DNA of 33,963 nucleotides from a bacterium (GCA_021791445.1 JAJYWO010000018.1:1-33963); one strand, 5' to 3'. Counted from the first letter of the stretch, positions 24,801 to 31,333 are shown. Notes: generated by a model not told the origin, from the sequence alone. Numbers and translations are program-made.

Positions 24801-25064
24801 GTGGAAATATTTATCATCGTTTTTGCCAATTGTTTTTTCAAAGCGGCTTTTCGGCGCCACATACATTTCAATCCCCAAAATCGGTTTAATTTCGGCTTTA
24901 AGGGCTTTCTGGTAAAATTCAATTGCGCCGTATAAATTGCCGTGGTCGGTGATGGCCAGCGATTTCATTCCCAATTCTTTGGCGCGGCTGATTAAGCCGT
25001 CAATCTTGGCAAGTCCGTCTAAAAGAGAATAATGGGAGTGAGTATGGAGGTGAACGAATTTCAT
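21885..25064 (-). CDS. dnaE: DNA polymerase III alpha subunit
   Basis: Replicative polymerase. 1059 aa: N-terminal PHP domain starting MKFVHLHTHSHYSLLDG with LAITDHGNLYG; the polymerase core with GPGRGSAAGS and the catalytic PDIDIDFADKRRDE; the YQEQMMRIARDLAGFSLAEAD fingers region; helix-hairpin-helix; and a C-terminal OB fold around KTGQPMIFARMTDLEDNMEIVVFN. It is a DnaE, not a PolC (no internal exonuclease). The -10 box TATAAT ends 6 nt before the ATG, shared back to back with rnhB; no Shine-Dalgarno sequence. It ends about 80 nt from a bidirectional terminator. Confidence 0.97.
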   Translation of the reverse strand: MKFVHLHTHSHYSLLDGLAKIDGLISRAKELGMKSLAITDHGNLYGAIEFYQKALKAEIKPILGIEMYVAPKSRFEKTIGKNDDKYFHLTLLAENNEGWKNLLQLATKASLEGFYYKPRVDKELLRQYSKGLIALSGCPKGEVPQNIINNNFDAAEKTALEYEEIFGKGNFFLEIGHHPRIQEVVKSREGIIKIHQKTGIPLVATQDIHYLKPEDAEYQDILLAVQTGNKINDEKRLSIKIDDFSMFSAEQAIEFFKDFPDAVENTAKIAERCNVQLELGKILLPSFPIEENITADKYLERLINEKIEQRYPKQDQKIKERLKYELEIIEKMKFADYFLIVQDFVNWAKNHGIAVGPGRGSAAGSIVSYILGITDIDPLKYDLLFERFLNPERISMPDIDIDFADKRRDEILAYVKQKYGDDKVAQIITFGTMAARGAVRDSTRALGFPYILGDQIAKLIPFGLNIEEALETSQELRSFCEMNPDAKKIIEAAKHLEGVARHASVHACGVVISKEPLVNYVPLQYAPQTTDIIITQFEMTGIESLGLLKMDFLGLKNLTIIEETIRLIREIEGEEMKISEIPLDDKKTFGLLQKGETASVFQLESDGMRRWLKELKPTEFEDIIAMNALYRPGPMELIPSYIKRKHKLEEVKYLHPKLEPILKNTYGIGIYQEQMMRIARDLAGFSLAEADTLRKAIGKKIKFLLDIQKEKLIEGMKKNGIEQKIAEAIWELFPPFAKYGFNRSHAACYALIGYRTAYLKAHYPIEFTTALFNADSGDVERIAFLINEAKKMDIAILPPDINKSFADFIPEGKSAIRFGILSVKNVGANVVEAIIQERFKNGPFQDFSDFINRVLHKDLNKKSLESLAKAGVFDSLNIERGQLLANIDEILSFSQNAKKSQMSSQNSLFGSGYSPVGILRLKPATAASTKEKLQWEKELVGLYISEHPLKRHAQKLLINKVKPIKELKAIKANGNGNGNGFYRIAGVLGGIKKITTKTGQPMIFARMTDLEDNMEIVVFNDTLIKNPALWQENNVLIVEGRLSSKDNEAKLVAQSAIEL

Positions 25065-25084
25065 ATTGGTATTATAATCAGATT
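25065..25084. promoter_or_regulatory. Symmetric shared -10 element between dnaE and rnhB
   Basis: The 20-bp gap is 6 nt + ATTATAAT (25071-25078) + 6 nt. The palindromic octamer gives TATAAT on both strands, each ending 6 nt before an ATG, so both genes would be leaderless from one shared box. -35 matches are weak on both sides. Confidence 0.7.
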
Positions 25085-25723
25085 ATGCGTAAAAGAAAAT
25101 TAAGTCAAAAATACATTATCGGCATAGATGAAGTGGGGCGGGGATGTTTGGCAGGACCGGTAACCGTTGCGGCTACGCTTTTAAATATAAGGCCTCCGCA
25201 AGGCCTTCGGTCTTGCGGAGGCCGAAAATTAACCTTGCGGGATTCTAAAAAACTTTCGGCAAAACAAAGAGAAGCTTGGTTTGATTTTATAAAGCAGCAA
25301 AAAATTTCTTTTGCCGTAGCGAGCGTGTCGCCGAAAATTATTGATAAAATAAATATTTCTCAAGCGGCGAATTTGGCGGCCAAAAACGCCGTTAGGCGTT
25401 TAATTAAAAATTCAAAATTAAGAATTCAGAATTGTAAATTTTATTTGGATGGCGGCTTATATTTGCCAAAATCAATAATTCTTAATTCTAAATTCTGCAT
25501 TCTTAATTCCACAACAGTGGTTAAGGGTGATGAAAAAATTCCCGCTATTTCTTTTGCGTCTATTGTCGCCAAAGTTCATCGCGACAAATTAATGAAGCGG
25601 CTTCATAAAAAATATCCGCGTTACGGTTTTATCCGCAATGTCGGTTACGGAACCAAAGAACACATTAAGGCAATTCGCAAATTCGGCTCGTCTCCTATCC
25701 ATCGCAAAAGTTTTAAAATATAA
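25085..25723 (+). CDS. rnhB: Ribonuclease HII with repeat-encoded insertions
   Basis: Removes ribonucleotides and RNA primers from DNA. 212 aa. Active-site pattern: GIDEVGRG (Asp/Glu) near residue 13, FYLDGG Asp near 120, and FASIVAKVHRD Asp near 158. Two insertions interrupt the fold: a 33-bp perfect-stem palindrome giving RPPQGLRSCGGRK after the first strand, and A/T-rich inverted repeats giving KNSKLRIQNCKF and SIILNSKFCILNS around the third acidic strand. Catalytic residues remain, so it is probably active. Leaderless from the promoter shared with dnaE. Confidence 0.95.
   Translation: MRKRKLSQKYIIGIDEVGRGCLAGPVTVAATLLNIRPPQGLRSCGGRKLTLRDSKKLSAKQREAWFDFIKQQKISFAVASVSPKIIDKINISQAANLAAKNAVRRLIKNSKLRIQNCKFYLDGGLYLPKSIILNSKFCILNSTTVVKGDEKIPAISFASIVAKVHRDKLMKRLHKKYPRYGFIRNVGYGTKEHIKAIRKFGSSPIHRKSFKI
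25191..25223. repeat. Long palindrome inserted in rnhB
   Basis: A perfect 12-bp stem (25191-25202 GGCCTCCGCAAG with 25212-25223) around a 9-nt loop, in frame near the 5' end of rnhB. It is GC-rich against its surroundings and encodes PPQGLRSCGG. Confidence 0.9.
25409..25510. repeat. AATTC/GAATT-rich repeat pair in rnhB
   Basis: Two A/T-rich blocks, about 25409-25440 (AAAATTAAGAATTCAGAATT) and 25478-25510 (AATTCTTAATTCTAAATTC), are imperfect inverted copies of each other and lie in frame in rnhB. Confidence 0.6.
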
Positions 25724-25729
25724 TATAAT
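25724..25729 (+). promoter_or_regulatory. -10 box of metG (leaderless spacing)
   Basis: TATAAT ends 6 nt before the metG ATG (25736) and directly follows the rnhB stop. No strong -35 box is visible. Confidence 0.45.
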
Positions 25730-25735
25730 CAATAA

Positions 25736-27169
25736 ATGAATAAATTTTACATCACCACTCCCATTTATTACGCGAGCGGGGAGCCTCATATCGGCCACGC
25801 CTTTGCCGTTATTTTTGCGGATGTAATTGCGAGATATAAGCGGCAAAAAGGTTTTGATGTTTTTTTTCTTACCGGAACCGATGAGCATGGCTCGAAAATC
25901 GCCGAAAAAGCGAAAGCGGCCGGAAAAAATCCGCAGGAATACGTTGATGAAATTTCTAAACTGTACGCTGATTTATGGAAATCGTTGCAAATCCAAAACA
26001 GCGATTTCATCAGGACCACTTCGGAGAAGCATAAGGCGGGCGTAGAAAAATTTATTGAAAAACTTTGGCAAGCCGGCGATATTTATCAAGGCGAATACGA
26101 GGGGCTTTATTGCGCCGGTTGTGAAAATTTCATTTTGGAAAAAGATTTGGCAAACGGCTTATGTCCGGATCATTTGTTGAAGCCGGAATTGGTCAAAGAA
26201 AAAAATTATTTTTTCAACCTTAAAAAATACATTCCGTTTATCAAAGAAAAAATCGGCAATAATGAATTAAAGATTATTCCCGAGAGCCGCAAGAACGAAA
26301 TTTTAAACATTTTATCCGCCAATTTGCCGGATTTTTCCGTTACCCGCGAAAAAGTCCAATGGGGCATTCCTTTTCCTTATGAAAAAGAGCAGATAATTTA
26401 CGTTTGGGCCGACGCTTTGACAAATTATTTGTCGGGATTGGATTTCCCGGACGGCGAGAAATTTAAAAAATATTGGCCCGCGGATGCTCATATTATCGGC
26501 GCGGACATCAATAAATTTCATTCAATTTATTGGCCCGCGCTTTTAATGTCGGCTGGGATTGCTTTGCCGCGAAAAATTTTCGTTCACGGATTATTTACGG
26601 TGAACGGCCAAAAAATGAGCAAAACGCTTGGCAATGTCATTGACCCGAAAGTTTTGATTGAAAAATTCGGTCCCGACGCGACCAGATACCTTTTACTTTC
26701 GCAATTCCCGGCTTTTGAGCACGGCGATATCAATGAAAACGGATTTATGGAAAAATATAACGCCGATTTGGCGAATGGCGTAGGTAATTTATTTGGAAGG
26801 GTTTTCGCTATGGCGAGGCGATTTGAAATTAAAGAATCCGGGTTGGATAATGAGGTGGTAAAAATTATCAACGAAACAAAAGAAAAATACGAAAAATGGA
26901 TGGAGAATTTTCAATTATTTGAAGCGCTGAAAGAAGTTTTTGTTTTGGTGAAATTTTTGGATAAATACATCAATGAAAAACAACCGTGGAAAAGTCCGGA
27001 AAATTTGCCGCAAATTTTAAATTCTCTTCTTTCGGGAGTGGAGGAGATAATTGTTTTATTGTCGCCGTTTATGCCGCAAAAAATGGAAGCGGCAAATGAT
27101 TTTCTCAATAGATTAAAATCCGGCAAAATTCAACCGGACGAAAAACTCGGTCTTTTCCCGCGAGTTTGA
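25736..27169 (+). CDS. metG: Methionyl-tRNA synthetase (no C-terminal tRNA-binding domain)
   Basis: Charges initiator and elongator tRNA-Met. 477 aa: PIYYASGEPHIGHAF (HIGH-type motif), FLTGTDEHGSKI, a zinc knuckle YCAGCE..LCPDH (CxxC plus CPDH), GVPFP-type QWGIPFPYEKEQIIYVWADALTNY, and KMSKTLGNVIDP (KMSKS variant). The C-terminal dimerising EMAP-type domain is absent, giving a short monomeric form. It follows rnhB with a -10 box 6 nt before the ATG. A terminator follows the TGA stop. Confidence 0.97.
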   Translation: MNKFYITTPIYYASGEPHIGHAFAVIFADVIARYKRQKGFDVFFLTGTDEHGSKIAEKAKAAGKNPQEYVDEISKLYADLWKSLQIQNSDFIRTTSEKHKAGVEKFIEKLWQAGDIYQGEYEGLYCAGCENFILEKDLANGLCPDHLLKPELVKEKNYFFNLKKYIPFIKEKIGNNELKIIPESRKNEILNILSANLPDFSVTREKVQWGIPFPYEKEQIIYVWADALTNYLSGLDFPDGEKFKKYWPADAHIIGADINKFHSIYWPALLMSAGIALPRKIFVHGLFTVNGQKMSKTLGNVIDPKVLIEKFGPDATRYLLLSQFPAFEHGDINENGFMEKYNADLANGVGNLFGRVFAMARRFEIKESGLDNEVVKIINETKEKYEKWMENFQLFEALKEVFVLVKFLDKYINEKQPWKSPENLPQILNSLLSGVEEIIVLLSPFMPQKMEAANDFLNRLKSGKIQPDEKLGLFPRV

Positions 27170-27194
27170 CTTTTGTGGGCTGTTATGTTATATT
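27166..27194 (+). promoter_or_regulatory. Promoter of the SPFH operon, overlapping the metG stop
   Basis: TTGACT (27166-27171), 17-nt spacer, TATATT (27189-27194). The predicted start at about 27201 lies inside the metG terminator, after its left arm, so the new transcript cannot form the terminator. Confidence 0.75.
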
Positions 27195-27195
27195 T

Positions 27196-27222
27196 AGCCC
27201 AAATCAAGGGGCTTTGCTTTTT
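27196..27222 (+). terminator. metG terminator overlapping the next promoter
   Basis: AGCCC (27196-27200) pairs with GGGCT (27209-27213), loop AAATCAAG, then TTGCTTTTT. Confidence 0.65.
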
Positions 27223-27255
27223 GATTTCGGACTTTACAAATGAAATAAGAAAAAC

Positions 27256-27271
27256 CCGCTCATTAGAGCGG
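27256..27271 (+). promoter_or_regulatory. 5'-leader hairpin of the SPFH operon
   Basis: CCGCTC-ATTA-GAGCGG is a perfect 6-bp hairpin in the ~120-nt leader, followed by a purine-rich AAAAGAAAATAAAAGAAAG stretch. It may stabilise or regulate the mRNA. Confidence 0.4.
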
Positions 27272-27322
27272 AAAAGAAAATAAAAGAAAGAAAAGAAAGG
27301 CCGAATGGCCGAGGAGGATGAG

Positions 27323-28384
27323 ATGATAGGAATAGGAATAATAGTATTGTTGGGAATTGTGGTTATCGCAGTTGTACTTGTGATAAGTGCTGCGGTAAGT
27401 GTGCCGACCGCCCATTATGGCGTTATAACGCGTTTTGGCGAAAGAGTTAGAGATTCATTATCGGAAGGGCTTAGTTTTATTATCCCTTTCATTGAAAAGG
27501 TGCTTATTTATTCGATAGAGCTAAAAACTGATCCATTGGATAAAATAAGCGTTTTTTCAAGCGATAGGCTGGATATAGAACTTAAAGGTTCTGTCCAGTG
27601 GAGGCCGGATACGGATAATTTGAAAAAGTTTGTGGAAATTCCGGAAAATACGATTCTTGTTGGCCTTAAAGACGCCATAAAAAGTGAAATCGGCAAGATC
27701 GCCGGCGAGAAAAAAGGGGATTTTTTTATCAAGGAAAGAAAAGCGTTGGAAATGCTTATTAATTGTATTTTCAGATTACAGAGGCCACCTCATTATTTTC
27801 TTAATCCGAAATCGGGCACAAGCGGAAAAGAATATGAATTTGGAGATAGTTTTAATAAGTGGATTGGAGAAAAGCAAATGGGAGAAAAACTTGACAAGTT
27901 AATATCGGCTAAGACAAAAAACAAAGATAATGGAGGGTGGAATTTAGAAACAGTAGAGGAAGAAGTTGGAGAAGATGATAAAAAAACCGGAAAATTCAGA
28001 TTAGACATTATTGCCTTCTATAAAGTAAATGCCAGATTAGTTCAACTAATGATTGATTTAGGAGAGACTGAGAGGTCTCCAATAGAAGAGTTATATCATA
28101 TTGACATCAGTATTTTCCGATTGGCGGATGTTGATTTTACCGAGGCGACAAAAAAAGCACTTGAAAAAAAGCGTCAGGTGGAGGCGGAGATAGTGGCCGC
28201 TAAGCAGCAGCAGACGTGGAAACTGGAGATAATAGATGATCTTATGAAAAAAGGATTAGACGCGGAAAAGGCCAACAATGCCGCGGACGTAATTCTCGGC
28301 ATTGCTGAAAAAAGACAAGTGATATCTATTGAAGGAGGCGGAAGCGTTATTCCTTTAATAAATGTCGGAAAAGGAGGGAAATAA
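27323..28384 (+). CDS. SPFH/band-7 (stomatin-like) membrane protein
   Basis: About 353 aa. An N-terminal membrane helix (IGIIVLLGIVVIAVVLVISAA) is followed by an SPFH domain: VPTAHYGVITRFGE, a PFIEKVLIYSIELKTDP strand pair and VQWRPDTDNLKKFVEI, and ends in a predicted coiled coil (EATKKALEKKRQVEAEIVAAKQQQ). SPFH proteins form ring-like cages on membranes and recruit proteases such as FtsH. An insertion of about 100 residues with little similarity lies in the middle. I place the start at 27323, because GGAGG stands 5 nt before it; an upstream in-frame ATG at 27305 has no ribosome site. It overlaps the next gene by one base (TAATG). Confidence 0.85.
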   Translation: MIGIGIIVLLGIVVIAVVLVISAAVSVPTAHYGVITRFGERVRDSLSEGLSFIIPFIEKVLIYSIELKTDPLDKISVFSSDRLDIELKGSVQWRPDTDNLKKFVEIPENTILVGLKDAIKSEIGKIAGEKKGDFFIKERKALEMLINCIFRLQRPPHYFLNPKSGTSGKEYEFGDSFNKWIGEKQMGEKLDKLISAKTKNKDNGGWNLETVEEEVGEDDKKTGKFRLDIIAFYKVNARLVQLMIDLGETERSPIEELYHIDISIFRLADVDFTEATKKALEKKRQVEAEIVAAKQQQTWKLEIIDDLMKKGLDAEKANNAADVILGIAEKRQVISIEGGGSVIPLINVGKGGK

Positions 28385-28845
28385 TGGCCGAACAGAAAGA
28401 AGCAAGAAGATATATAACTCCTCAAAAGGCGGGAATAATTATCGGGATTAGTTTTTTGGTGATTATTATCGCCATATCGGGCATAATTATTTCTGCGATA
28501 ACGCCGAAAGAACCACCCGCGTCGGCAAAAATATCGGCAGCCGCGGCGCCGGCGGTGCCCGACTTTCCGCTTTGTGCTAATGGCGAATATGATTTTTCCA
28601 ATCTTGACATAAAAAAGGTTGGGAAAGTTGAATTTACCGTTAGCCCCGGCTGCTGGGTAAAAGTCACGCTTCCATCAAAAGACTGTGTAACTCACGATCC
28701 TTCGGTAGAAGTTAAGAAGGTGTGGGATAACGGAGCGGTGGATATTGACGGTCCGAATCGTGTTGTCCCGGCGCGCACCGGCAATATAATTTTTGTAAAA
28801 TCTCTTCAGGAGGAAGGGGTTTACAAGATTTTTGCCCGAAAATAA
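28384..28845 (+). CDS. SPFH partner: single-pass membrane protein, 153 aa
   Basis: No family recognised. Cytoplasmic N-terminus of about 15 residues, one membrane helix (about 16-39, AGIIIGISFLVIIIAISGIIIS), an Ala/Pro linker, then an outer domain of about 100 residues with three Cys (PLCANGEY, PGCWVKV, DCVTH). AGGAGGG before the ATG and the one-base overlap with the SPFH gene point to strict co-translation. By position it may act with the SPFH scaffold. A terminator follows. Confidence 0.72.
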   Translation: MAEQKEARRYITPQKAGIIIGISFLVIIIAISGIIISAITPKEPPASAKISAAAAPAVPDFPLCANGEYDFSNLDIKKVGKVEFTVSPGCWVKVTLPSKDCVTHDPSVEVKKVWDNGAVDIDGPNRVVPARTGNIIFVKSLQEEGVYKIFARK

Positions 28846-28855
28846 GTTGATTTCT

Positions 28856-28900
28856 AAGCCTCATTGTTTTACAATAATATGTAATCAATGGGGCTTTTTT
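28856..28900 (+). terminator. Terminator of the SPFH operon
   Basis: AAGCCTCATTG (28856-28866) pairs with CAATGGGGCTT (28886-28896; one G-U pair), followed by a T-run that runs into the TTGACA of the next promoter. Confidence 0.85.
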
Positions 28901-28901
28901 C

Positions 28902-28929
28902 TTGACAATATTTTTTAATAGCCGATAAT
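28902..28929 (+). promoter_or_regulatory. Leaderless promoter of the pilin-like array
   Basis: Consensus TTGACA (28902-28907), 16-nt spacer, GATAAT (28924-28929), then 7 nt to the ATG at 28937. The -35 touches the T-run of the preceding terminator. Confidence 0.75.
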
Positions 28930-28936
28930 TATAATA

Positions 28937-29314
28937 ATGAAAAACAGCCGTAAAATATCTCTTTTTATTTTATTTTTAACTTTTTCTTTTGTGTTGGGTA
29001 ATTTTGTTTTGGCTGTTCAATCATCTTGTCCTGGCGGTTCCGGCCTTTGCGATCCTTTTAACGGCAAGCAACTTACCGATATTCTTCAAAAAATCATCGG
29101 TTATCTTATTGGAATCGGGGCGCCGATTGTGGCGATTATGGTGATTTACGGCGGGTTTTTGATTTTGACCGCGGGCGACAGTCCGGAAAAAGTGAAATCC
29201 GGCAAAGACGTGATTTTGTGGGCGGTTGTGGGCTATGTGATTGTGTTGTGCTCGTGGGGAGTTTTGTATATAATTAAAGAAATAACCGGGGCGAATATAC
29301 CGGCATTAAAATAA
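28937..29314 (+). CDS. Two-helix VirB2/TrbC-like pilin-type protein (array member 1)
   Basis: 125 aa. Signal-like segment to about residue 26 (FVLAVQ), a Cys-containing stretch (SSCPGGSGLCDPF), then helix one (IGAPIVAIMVIYGGFLIL), the loop TAGDSPEKVKSGKD, and helix two (VILWAVVGYVIVLCSWGVLYII). It is closest to the distant 12484 gene, sharing the Cys stretch and the GGF...TAGDS.EKV core. First gene of a three-gene run with one-base spacings; leaderless promoter. The family name is by layout; no secretion ATPase is in the window. Confidence 0.8.
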   Translation: MKNSRKISLFILFLTFSFVLGNFVLAVQSSCPGGSGLCDPFNGKQLTDILQKIIGYLIGIGAPIVAIMVIYGGFLILTAGDSPEKVKSGKDVILWAVVGYVIVLCSWGVLYIIKEITGANIPALK

Positions 29315-29315
29315 A

Positions 29316-29648
29316 ATGAATAAACTTTCAAAAATCACAATTTTCAGCGTAATGGTTTTAATGATAAATATGGTTTTATTTAGCGCGGTTTTTGCTCAAA
29401 AAACACCCGTTACGAGCATAAAGGATGTAATGGATATTTTAACAAAAATAGTCAATGTTCTTTATACGGCCTTTTTTATTGTGGCAATCGGATTTGTTAT
29501 TTTGGCGGCGTTTGATTATTTGACCGGCGGTGATGACCCGGAAAAAATCAAAGGCGCCACAAAAAAAATAATGTATGCCGCTATTGCGATTGCCATAGCT
29601 TTAATTTCAGTCGGCGCGAACAAAATTATTGAAAATTTTATTAACTAA
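29316..29648 (+). CDS. Two-helix VirB2/TrbC-like protein (array member 2)
   Basis: 110 aa. Signal-like N-terminus ending near AVFAQ, then helix one (VLYTAFFIVAIGFVILAAFDYL), loop TGGDDPEKIKGATKK, and helix two (IMYAAIAIAIALISVGANKII). No Cys. It belongs to the same subgroup as the following members (YLT..DPEKIK..). It starts one base after the preceding stop. Confidence 0.8.
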   Translation: MNKLSKITIFSVMVLMINMVLFSAVFAQKTPVTSIKDVMDILTKIVNVLYTAFFIVAIGFVILAAFDYLTGGDDPEKIKGATKKIMYAAIAIAIALISVGANKIIENFIN

Positions 29649-29649
29649 G

Positions 29650-30096
29650 ATGTTTACTCCAAAAAAATTTATTATTTTATCAATAATTATATTATTTACT
29701 TTTTTATTACTAAGTTTTGTTAACGCCGTTAGTTCTTATGAAGGAAAAGTTGCTGAGCCGGGTATCGGTGGCATTCCTCAGGGGGCTAATATTAAAGAAT
29801 TTGGCGGGGTAGTTAAAATTGTTATGGAAGTTACCAGATGGACTTACACGATATTTTTCATAATCGCGGTCTTGTATATTCTTTTCGCGGCTTATACTTA
29901 TTTAACGGCGCAATCCGAACCGGAGAAAATCAAAAGCGCGACCAACCAAATTATTTACGCCACCATTGCTATTGCTGTGGCTTTGCTGGCAGTGAGCATA
30001 AACGCGATAGTGAGGAGCATTATCAAGCCGGCGGGGACGGGCGGGGAAGGAACGGGCGGGAGCCCAAGTTTAAATCTTATTATTGACAAAGTATAA
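29650..30096 (+). CDS. Two-helix VirB2/TrbC-like protein (array member 3)
   Basis: 148 aa from the ATG at 29650, chosen over a TTG at 29629 because the ATG follows the previous stop by one base and begins a proper signal segment (IILSIIILFTFLLLSFVNAV). The mature part has VTRWTYTIFFIIAVLYILFAAYTYLTAQSEPEKIK and a second helix (YATIAIAVALLAVSINAIV), then a Gly-rich tail (GTGGEGTGGSPS). The RW-x-Y-x-IFFI core is shared with members 4 and 5. Confidence 0.8.
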   Translation: MFTPKKFIILSIIILFTFLLLSFVNAVSSYEGKVAEPGIGGIPQGANIKEFGGVVKIVMEVTRWTYTIFFIIAVLYILFAAYTYLTAQSEPEKIKSATNQIIYATIAIAVALLAVSINAIVRSIIKPAGTGGEGTGGSPSLNLIIDKV

Positions 30097-30112
30097 AATT
30101 TGTGCTTATATT
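30083..30112 (+). promoter_or_regulatory. Promoter of the lipoprotein gene, overlapping a terminator
   Basis: Consensus TTGACA (30083-30088), 18-nt spacer, TATATT (30107-30112). It begins in the last codons of array member 3, and its predicted start (about 30119) falls in the left arm of the terminator at 30115-30137. Confidence 0.65.
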
Positions 30113-30114
30113 TT

Positions 30115-30137
30115 ACCAGTCCTTAAGACTGGTTTTT
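30115..30137 (+). terminator. Terminator after array member 3
   Basis: ACCAGTC-CTTAA-GACTGGT, a perfect 7-bp stem, followed by TTTTT. Confidence 0.85.
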
Positions 30138-30172
30138 AATTTAAAATAAAAAAATAAAAGAGGAGGTGCGCT

Positions 30173-30679
30173 ATGAAAAAGATAGCGGCGATAGGTTTTG
30201 TTTGTTTGATAGTTTTAGTGGTAGGTTGCGCGGCACATTTTGGTAATGAGGCGCAGTATGAAAAAGGCGACTGGTATTTTCTCGCTGGCTCACAGGAAGT
30301 TGCCAAGATTCAGAGCGATAAGGCTTCGTTGGCGCATAATAAAACAGTCAGCGCAATGGCCATTGATAAACTAAAATCTCAGCCAATAGAGACAAAAATT
30401 GTTAATGGCGCGACTCAGGGTTATAAAGGCATTATTCATAATTTGAGTTATGAACGAGCCAATATAATCATTACGGGTCCTGAGAAAAAAAGTTATTTTT
30501 TGGGAGCAAAAGAAAAAATAGAGGATTTTCTTTTGCCGGGGAAATATTGCGCCGAGACTTATGTTGGAGGGAGAAAGATGGGGAAGGGATGGATTTTTTC
30601 CGTCGGCGTGCCCCAATATAATTATTTGGGTCACAATGTGCATTGGTATGTGTATTATGACCCAAATCCTAGTAATTAA
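30173..30679 (+). CDS. Lipoprotein of unknown function, 168 aa
   Basis: The N-terminus MKKIAAIGFVCLIVLVVGCAAH is a type II signal peptide with lipobox VVGC (Cys19), so a lipid-anchored surface protein is expected. The mature part has an Ala/Lys helical stretch (EVAKIQSDKASLAHNKTV) and a beta-rich C-terminus with many aromatic residues (GHNVHWYVYYDP). No family recognised. AGGAGG lies 7 nt before the ATG. It sits as a single gene, with its own promoter and terminator, in the middle of the pilin-like array; co-function is suggested only by position. Confidence 0.78.
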   Translation: MKKIAAIGFVCLIVLVVGCAAHFGNEAQYEKGDWYFLAGSQEVAKIQSDKASLAHNKTVSAMAIDKLKSQPIETKIVNGATQGYKGIIHNLSYERANIIITGPEKKSYFLGAKEKIEDFLLPGKYCAETYVGGRKMGKGWIFSVGVPQYNYLGHNVHWYVYYDPNPSN

Positions 30680-30694
30680 ATTTTTCAGAAATTT

Positions 30695-30736
30695 AACCCC
30701 TTGTCCGTTTAGTTGGACAAGGGGTTTGCTTTTTTT
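30695..30736 (+). terminator. Strong terminator after the lipoprotein gene
   Basis: A perfect 12-bp stem (30695-30706 with 30715-30726), loop GTTTAGTT, then TGC and seven T. Its tail supplies the -35 of the next promoter. Confidence 0.9.
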
Positions 30737-30753
30737 AGGGGATGGGGTAAAAT
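30726..30753 (+). promoter_or_regulatory. Leaderless promoter of array member 4
   Basis: TTGCTT (30726-30731, in the terminator tail), 16-nt spacer, TAAAAT (30748-30753), then 6 nt to the ATG at 30760. Confidence 0.5.
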
Positions 30754-30759
30754 ATAAAT

Positions 30760-31248
30760 ATGATTAATAAAATTATTTTTTCAATAATTTTCTTATTTTC
30801 TTTGGTTTTGATTTCGCAGGTTTTTGCCATTACCGCGGGACAGATTCCCACTTCGCAAGACATGGGCATTCAAAAAGTCATACAAAGTGAAACCGCGGAA
30901 GGGCTTAAAGGCGTTGTCGCGTCCGTTGTCAGATGGACTTATGTGATTTTTTTCATTATCGCGGTTTTGTTTCTTCTTTTCGCGGCTTACGCTTATTTAA
31001 CCGCTAAAGGCGACCCGGAAACCATAAAAAACGTCCATAATCAGCTTCTTTACGCGGCAATCGCCATAGTAGTAGCGCTTATTGCAGTGAGCGTTGATTT
31101 GATTATAAAAAATTTTATAACAACCGGAGGGCAAGGCGGTGGCACGCGATATTGGCCAACGCCGACATATAACACAAGATTGTATCCATTTGGAGGAAAT
31201 GGCATTCCAGAAAAACAATCAGATATTAACCCGTATTTAGGTTTGTAA
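30760..31248 (+). CDS. Two-helix VirB2/TrbC-like protein (array member 4)
   Basis: 162 aa. Signal-like N-terminus ending QVFA, a helical lead-in (GLKGVVASVVRWTYV), helix one (IFFIIAVLFLLFAAYAYL), loop TAKGDPETIKNVHNQ, helix two (LLYAAIAIVVALIAVSVDLII), and a long 40-residue tail with many Pro, Tyr and Asn, the longest tail of the group. Very close to members 3 and 5 over the core. Single-gene unit. Confidence 0.8.
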   Translation: MINKIIFSIIFLFSLVLISQVFAITAGQIPTSQDMGIQKVIQSETAEGLKGVVASVVRWTYVIFFIIAVLFLLFAAYAYLTAKGDPETIKNVHNQLLYAAIAIVVALIAVSVDLIIKNFITTGGQGGGTRYWPTPTYNTRLYPFGGNGIPEKQSDINPYLGL

Positions 31249-31271
31249 TTTTTTTCAGGAGGTTTTATAAT
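31243..31271 (+). promoter_or_regulatory. Promoter of array member 5
   Basis: TTGTAA (31243-31248, the end of member 4), 17-nt spacer, TATAAT (31266-31271). Unlike the others it leaves a leader of about 55 nt, largely the AAGTTTAAAAG repeat, with no Shine-Dalgarno sequence near the ATG. Confidence 0.6.
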
Positions 31272-31298
31272 AAAAATATAAAGAAAGGTCGAGAAAAT

Positions 31299-31332
31299 AA
31301 AAGTTTCAAAGTTTAAAAGTTTAAAGTTTAAA
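31299..31332. repeat. AAGTTTAAAAG repeat in the leader of array member 5
   Basis: AAAGTTTCAAAGTTTAAAAGTTTAAAG-type copies, the same family as before gyrA. Confidence 0.6.
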
Positions 31333-31333
31333 T

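Noticed and set aside
27305-27322. Upstream ATG of the SPFH gene
   Set aside because: No ribosome site before it, whereas GGAGG stands 5 nt before the ATG at 27323 and the membrane helix begins there.
29629-29649. TTG start for array member 3
   Set aside because: It overlaps the previous gene; the ATG at 29650 follows the stop by one base and begins a signal segment.
30561-30767. 68-aa plus-strand frame over the lipoprotein gene end
   Set aside because: It overlaps the lipoprotein gene in another frame and runs through the terminator.
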